Below, piece after piece: positions 7,767 through 10,966 of a stretch of 10,966 nt of DNA. The notes beneath the pieces are model-generated. The model saw only the letters and a program-made list of their open reading frames with translations, did not search any database and was not told the DNA's origin. Each line of letters starts with the position of its first letter. The stretch's first letter is position 1. The stretch is from Sphingomonadales bacterium (GTDB taxonomy: Bacteria; Pseudomonadota; Alphaproteobacteria; Sphingomonadales; Emcibacteraceae), in NCBI GenBank assembly GCA_011051815.1, contig DRKK01000170.1, positions 1 through 10,966 on the forward strand. Direction: 5' to 3'. A program made the translations under genes and the position numbers.

Positions 7767-9791
7767 ATGGCGGAAAAAGCGGCCCAGGCAGGAAAAGCAG
7801 AAGGCAAGGCACCGGAGAAACAGGAAGAAACAGTGGACAGCCCGCTGATTGATTCCTCTCAGGCAAGTGTGAAGAAAATGCTCGCCGACGCCAAGGCGCG
7901 GGGATATATCACCTATGATGCTTTGAATGCAGCCCTGCCGCAAGGTGAAATGTCTTCGGAAAAAATTGAAGACATCATGACCATGTTGTCTGAAATGGGC
8001 GTTAATGTGGTTGATGAGGCCGATAGCGAAGACGCCGAGGAAACCCCGGAAAAAGACACACCCGCCAAAGCCGAAAAAGAAGACAAAGCCGCGAAACCCC
8101 CCGCCAAGGTCGCCGCCGACCGTACCGATGACCCGGTTCGTATGTACCTAAGGGAAATGGGCAGTGTGGAGCTTTTATCCCGTGAGGGTGAAATTGCCAT
8201 TGCCAAGCGTATTGAGGCCGGCCGTGAAACCATGATTGCCGGGCTGTGTGAAAGCCCGCTCACCTTCCGGGCCTTGGTTCAGTGGGCCGAGATGCTGGAA
8301 GAAGAAGAAATTCTTCTGCGCGACGTGATCGATCTTGATGCCATGTATGGTATTGACCCGTCCGTTGAAACAGCATTACCGGAAAAAGAAGACGACGCAA
8401 AAGAAGAAACCACCGAAGAAAAGCCAGTTGAAGAAAAACCCGCAGGGGACGCCGAAGAAGGTGAAGAAACCTCTTCTGATGATGAGGAAGATGACGACGA
8501 TGATGATGATGACGCCGATAGCACGGTGTCTCTGGCTGTTATGGAAGAAGCCCTGACGCCGCAGGTTCTGGAAATTTTCGGCAATATTCGTAAAGTCTAC
8601 AAGAAATTTGCCAAATTACAGGATAGCCGTCATGAGGCCAGCCTGAAGAGTGAAACGCTCGGCACGTCACAGGAAAAACGTTATCGCAAGCTGAGTGATG
8701 AGCTGATTGTGCTGATGAAAAGCCTGCGTCTGAATAACAACCGGATTGAGGCTCTGCTGGAGCATCTCTATGCCCTCAACAAGCGGATGATGGCGCTGGA
8801 AGGCAAAATGTTCCGCTTGGCGGAGCGGTATAAAATCAAACGCGATATTTACCTGAAGAATTACCAGGGCCGGGAGCTGGAGCCGGGCTGGATTGATGCG
8901 GTTGCAGGCAATACGGGCAAGGGCTGGGCTGAATTTGCCGAACGTGAGCGCGAGGTTATTAATAACATGCGTTCTCAGGTGGTTGATATTGCGCAGGAAG
9001 TAGGTCTTCCCGTGGGGGAGTTCCGGGTGATCGTCAATATGGTCCAAAAGGGCGAAAAAGAAGCCCGTATCGCCAAGAAAGAAATGGTGGAGGCCAACCT
9101 GCGTTTGGTGATCTCCATTGCCAAGAAATATACCAACCGGGGTTTGCAGTTCCTTGACCTTATTCAGGAAGGTAACATTGGGCTGATGAAGGCAGTGGAT
9201 AAATTTGAATATCGCCGGGGGTATAAATTTTCCACCTATGCCACCTGGTGGATCAGGCAGGCTATCACGCGCTCCATCGCCGATCAGGCGCGCACCATCC
9301 GCATACCGGTCCATATGATCGAAACCATCAACAAGCTGGTCCGTACGGGCCGCCAGATGATGCATGAAATTGGCCGGGAAGCCACGCCCGAAGAGCTGGC
9401 TAAGCGGTTGAGTATGCCGTTGGAAAAAGTCCGCAAGGTAATGAAAATTGCCAAGGAGCCGATCTCCCTTGAAACGCCCATTGGCGATGAGGAAGACAGT
9501 CATCTGGGGGATTTCATCGAGGATAAAAGTGCCATCCTGCCGGTGGATAGTGCCATTCAGGCCAACCTGCGCGACACCACGACCCGGGTTTTGGCGTCGC
9601 TCACCCCGCGCGAGGAACGGGTGCTGCGCATGCGGTTCGGTATTGGCATGAATACGGATCACACTTTGGAAGAAGTGGGTCAGCAGTTTTCCGTGACCCG
9701 GGAGCGTATTCGTCAGATTGAGGCCAAGGCCCTGCGCAAATTGAAGCATCCAAGCCGCTCTCGTCAGCTCAGAAGTTTCCTTGATACATAA
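7767..9791 (+). CDS. rpoD: RNA polymerase primary sigma factor RpoD (sigma-70)
   Basis: This is the housekeeping sigma factor that directs RNA polymerase core to -35/-10 promoters. Its 674 residues fit proteobacterial RpoD. Region 1.1 is at about 31-83 and region 1.2 begins at [12 protein letters not shown] (121-132). A long non-conserved insert spans about 160-425. Regions 2.1-2.4 are at about 433-530, with [13 protein letters not shown] (491-503), where Q498 and T501 match the E. coli -10 readers Q437 and T440. Region 3 follows, and region 4 ends with the helix-turn-helix [16 protein letters not shown] (644-659), where R645, E646 and R649 match the -35-contacting R584, E585 and R588. The insert holds repeated EEKP units and an unbroken run of twelve D/E residues (238-249). 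GAGGG (7755-7759) is 7 nt before the ATG. The gene is 40 bp after dnaG, with no terminator between them. Confidence 0.98.
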   Translation: MAEKAAQAGKAEGKAPEKQEETVDSPLIDSSQASVKKMLADAKARGYITYDALNAALPQGEMSSEKIEDIMTMLSEMGVNVVDEADSEDAEETPEKDTPAKAEKEDKAAKPPAKVAADRTDDPVRMYLREMGSVELLSREGEIAIAKRIEAGRETMIAGLCESPLTFRALVQWAEMLEEEEILLRDVIDLDAMYGIDPSVETALPEKEDDAKEETTEEKPVEEKPAGDAEEGEETSSDDEEDDDDDDDDADSTVSLAVMEEALTPQVLEIFGNIRKVYKKFAKLQDSRHEASLKSETLGTSQEKRYRKLSDELIVLMKSLRLNNNRIEALLEHLYALNKRMMALEGKMFRLAERYKIKRDIYLKNYQGRELEPGWIDAVAGNTGKGWAEFAEREREVINNMRSQVVDIAQEVGLPVGEFRVIVNMVQKGEKEARIAKKEMVEANLRLVISIAKKYTNRGLQFLDLIQEGNIGLMKAVDKFEYRRGYKFSTYATWWIRQAITRSIADQARTIRIPVHMIETINKLVRTGRQMMHEIGREATPEELAKRLSMPLEKVRKVMKIAKEPISLETPIGDEEDSHLGDFIEDKSAILPVDSAIQANLRDTTTRVLASLTPREERVLRMRFGIGMNTDHTLEEVGQQFSVTRERIRQIEAKALRKLKHPSRSRQLRSFLDT

Positions 9792-9806
9792 ATAGGGAGA
9801 TACATT

Positions 9807-10079
9807 ATGTCATTATGGTCGATGATTGTCTGGGTCGTCGCCCTTTCCGTACTTGGAGGCATTGTCATGCAATATCTCAAGGGCAAGGAACGGGGCGTTG
9901 ATTATGATCTGGATAAGCTGGCTGATGCGCTGGGGTTGAGTGATGGCAAGGCGGGCGAGAAGAAGTTAATAAAATCCTGTCTGGACCGTATTGATCATCT
10001 GGAGGAAAGGGTTAAGGTTTTGGAGCGTATTGCCACGGACAAGGGGCGTAATCTGGCCGATGTGATTGACCGTCTTTAG
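9807..10079 (+). CDS. Small PspB-like membrane protein
   Basis: This 90-residue protein is predicted to be membrane-anchored. Residues 4-23 form one hydrophobic segment (SMIVWVVALSVLGGIVMQYL), followed by a basic KGKERG stretch, a linker and a charged amphipathic helix at about 57-78 (DRIDHLEERVKVLERIATD). The plan of one N-terminal membrane helix plus a C-terminal coiled coil containing LEERVKVLERI resembles PspB, the inner-membrane phage-shock protein. The resemblance is by eye, and the protein is longer than E. coli PspB (about 74 residues). I see no pspA or pspC nearby. It starts 15 bp after rpoD with a good Shine-Dalgarno (AGGGAGA, 9794-9800), so it is probably the last gene of the same operon. 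That it is a real gene is quite sure; a role in envelope stress is only inference. Confidence 0.8.
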   Translation: MSLWSMIVWVVALSVLGGIVMQYLKGKERGVDYDLDKLADALGLSDGKAGEKKLIKSCLDRIDHLEERVKVLERIATDKGRNLADVIDRL

Positions 10080-10141
10080 GGGATTGTCTTTGGCGGGAGA
10101 AAAAAATGTGATTACGGTCATTCTTTGCTGTAAATTTGAAA

Positions 10142-10147
10142 TATAAT
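10142..10147 (+). promoter_or_regulatory. -10 element of a probable tRNA promoter
   Basis: TATAAT is a perfect -10 hexamer placed 30 bp before the tRNA 5' end, giving a leader of roughly 24 nt. At the proper spacing I see no good -35 box (the best is around ATTCTT at 10120-10125). The sequence around it is AT-rich, as is common upstream of stable RNA genes. Confidence 0.45.
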
Positions 10148-10177
10148 CTGTTATTCCCCTATTCATCCTATTTCAGG

Positions 10178-10254
10178 GGGTCTGTAGCTCAGTTGGTTAG
10201 AGCAAACCGCTCATAACGGTTCGGTCGTAGGTTCGAGTCCTACCAGACCCACCA
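10178..10254 (+). tRNA. tRNA with CAU anticodon, probably tRNA-Ile2 (alternative: elongator Met)
   Basis: A complete cloverleaf with encoded CCA can be read. The acceptor stem is GGGTCTG (10178-10184) with CAGACCC (10244-10250), all seven pairs intact. The D-arm has stem GCTC/GAGC and a 9-nt loop with GG. The anticodon arm is AACCG/CGGTT with loop CTCATAA, anticodon CAT at 10212-10214. The variable loop is CGGTC, and the T-arm is GTAGG/CCTAC around TTCGAGT. The discriminator is A. The 1-72 pair is G-C and the anticodon stem lacks three G-C pairs, so it is not the initiator. Overall, and especially in the variable and T-arm region, it resembles bacterial tRNA-Ile2 (CAU read as lysidine by TilS) as I remember it more than elongator tRNA-Met. 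The amino acid call is tentative; that it is a tRNA gene is near certain. Confidence 0.95.
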
Positions 10255-10262
10255 TCTACTTT

Positions 10263-10291
10263 TTAAATCATTGATTTAATTGGATTTTTTT
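10263..10291 (+). terminator. Weak rho-independent terminator after the tRNA
   Basis: TTAAATCA (10263-10270) and TGATTTAA (10272-10279) form an inverted repeat around one base, giving a stem of about 7 bp with a 3-nt loop. A run of seven T follows at 10285-10291, five bases after the stem. The stem is AT-rich and the T-run is offset, so termination would be weak, but the place is right for ending the tRNA transcript. Confidence 0.4.
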
Positions 10292-10387
10292 GTTTTATTT
10301 CATGGGGGTGGGATAACGGTTGGCTTGAGGCTGAAAATGAGTTAAAAAGTTGCTGAAGTGTTTTATGGTTAAAATCATAAGGCGATC

Positions 10388-10393
10388 TATAAA
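10388..10393 (+). promoter_or_regulatory. Possible -10 element upstream of the wzi-like gene
   Basis: TATAAA (5 of 6 matches) lies 27 bp before the start codon in an AT-rich stretch. No convincing -35 box is seen at 16-18 bp upstream. It is listed because the gene follows a tRNA and a likely terminator and so needs its own promoter. Confidence 0.2.
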
Positions 10394-10420
10394 GCATATT
10401 GTAAAGGGGCATCAGGGTAA

Positions 10421-10966
10421 ATGGTCATCGGACAAAGACTTAAATGGCTGGCGGGCATCCTGTTTCTGTTCCAGGTTTCCAATGGTGTGGTTCAGGCGTC
10501 ACCTTGGGCCGCTGTTGGTGACATGCAGCTTCGCAATGATGTTGAAATCCTCGCCCGTCATGGGGTAATTTCCGGCCCGGTCAACACATGGCCCATATCC
10601 TGGAAGCAAATCACCCGCAATCTGTCCCGCAGCTCCGAGATGGACCTGCCGGCCTATGTACGTCTTGCCGCTATGCGGGTAAAAGCAAAAATACCCGGTG
10701 AATTTCGTACATCGGTCAGGCTTCAGGCAACCAATAATCCGGCCATTGTACGGGGCTTTGCAACAACCGCCCGTAATGACCTGGATGCGGATGTTATCGC
10801 AGAATATAACAGTGGCGGTGGCACAACAGTCCATATTCAGGGCGGTTACCGCAAAGGCAGTGGCGAGGATTACGCCCATCTGGATGGCAGTTATTTGTCA
10901 CAGGATATGGGCAACTGGTCCGCCTATGCCGGGGCCTTTGACCGTTGGTGGGGGCCGGGGCGCGAA
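10421..10966 (+). CDS. Wzi-family outer-membrane (capsule assembly) protein, 5' part
   Basis: The reading frame stays open for 182 codons to the window edge; the family is usually about 450-500 residues, so well over half is missing. Residues 1-26 are a signal peptide: R6 and K8, hydrophobic core LAGILFLFQV, likely cleavage after VQA before SPW. The mature start SPWAAVGDMQLRNDVEILAR, then GVISGPVNTWPISW (52-65) and FDRWWGPG (173-180), are hallmarks of the Wzi capsule-assembly family as I know it. E. coli Wzi is an outer-membrane beta-barrel lectin that anchors K-type capsule; relatives in non-capsulated bacteria probably handle other surface polysaccharides. An in-frame TAA lies directly before the ATG, so this is the first possible start; the ribosome site is weak (AGGG at 10414-10417, only 3 nt from the ATG). 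No polysaccharide genes are visible before it; those after it are outside the window. Confidence 0.85.
   Translation, partial: MVIGQRLKWLAGILFLFQVSNGVVQASPWAAVGDMQLRNDVEILARHGVISGPVNTWPISWKQITRNLSRSSEMDLPAYVRLAAMRVKAKIPGEFRTSVRLQATNNPAIVRGFATTARNDLDADVIAEYNSGGGTTVHIQGGYRKGSGEDYAHLDGSYLSQDMGNWSAYAGAFDRWWGPGRE

Noticed and set aside
8667..9749. Open frame of 360 codons on the minus strand opposite rpoD
   Set aside because: It lies wholly antisense to the conserved part of rpoD, shows no recognisable motif, and its composition (rich in H, Q, L and P) is that of a mirror frame of a real gene.
10350..10879. Two competing frames over the wzi-like gene (plus 10350-10568, minus 10499-10879)
   Set aside because: The frame from 10421 has a clear signal peptide and Wzi-family motifs and runs open to the window edge; the others have neither.

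Overview
The window looks like the chromosome of an alphaproteobacterium of moderate GC. The evidence is the gene set and order (carA-carB-greA on one strand; yqeY-dnaG-rpoD on the other), an RpoD with the long acidic non-conserved insert seen in proteobacterial primary sigma factors, and a CarB linker and YCCCH motif that I associate with alphaproteobacteria. I cannot fix the genus. An order such as Emcibacterales, Kordiimonadales or Rhodospirillales would fit, but that is a guess.

Layout. Positions 51-5032 on the minus strand hold, in transcription order, carA, carB and greA. They encode the two subunits of glutamine-dependent carbamoyl-phosphate synthetase (pyrimidine and arginine precursor supply) and the transcript-cleavage factor GreA. 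carA and carB overlap by 14 bp; greA follows after 97 bp and may have its own promoter. Positions 5033-5297 are a divergent intergenic region with one plausible sigma-70 promoter in each direction. Positions 5298-10079 on the plus strand hold yqeY, dnaG, rpoD and a small PspB-like membrane protein gene with gaps of 26, 40 and 15 bp. This is a version of the macromolecular synthesis operon (replication primase plus primary sigma factor), with a GatB/YqeY-domain gene in the place that rpsU has in E. coli and an extra small gene at the 3' end. Next come a tRNA gene with a CAU anticodon (10178-10254), probably tRNA-Ile2, a weak terminator, and the 5' part of a gene for a Wzi-family outer-membrane protein (10421 onward) that is cut by the window edge.

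Almost the whole window is well-conserved housekeeping sequence. No gap exceeds 300 bases, and I see no insertion sequence, CRISPR array, toxin-antitoxin pair, prophage gene or obviously new system. The items worth a second look are modest: the PspB-like gene attached to rpoD, a heat-shock-promoter-like site inside dnaG, the AT-richer 3' third of dnaG, a run of twelve acidic residues in RpoD, the identity of the CAU tRNA, and the abrupt change to a surface-polysaccharide gene after the tRNA.
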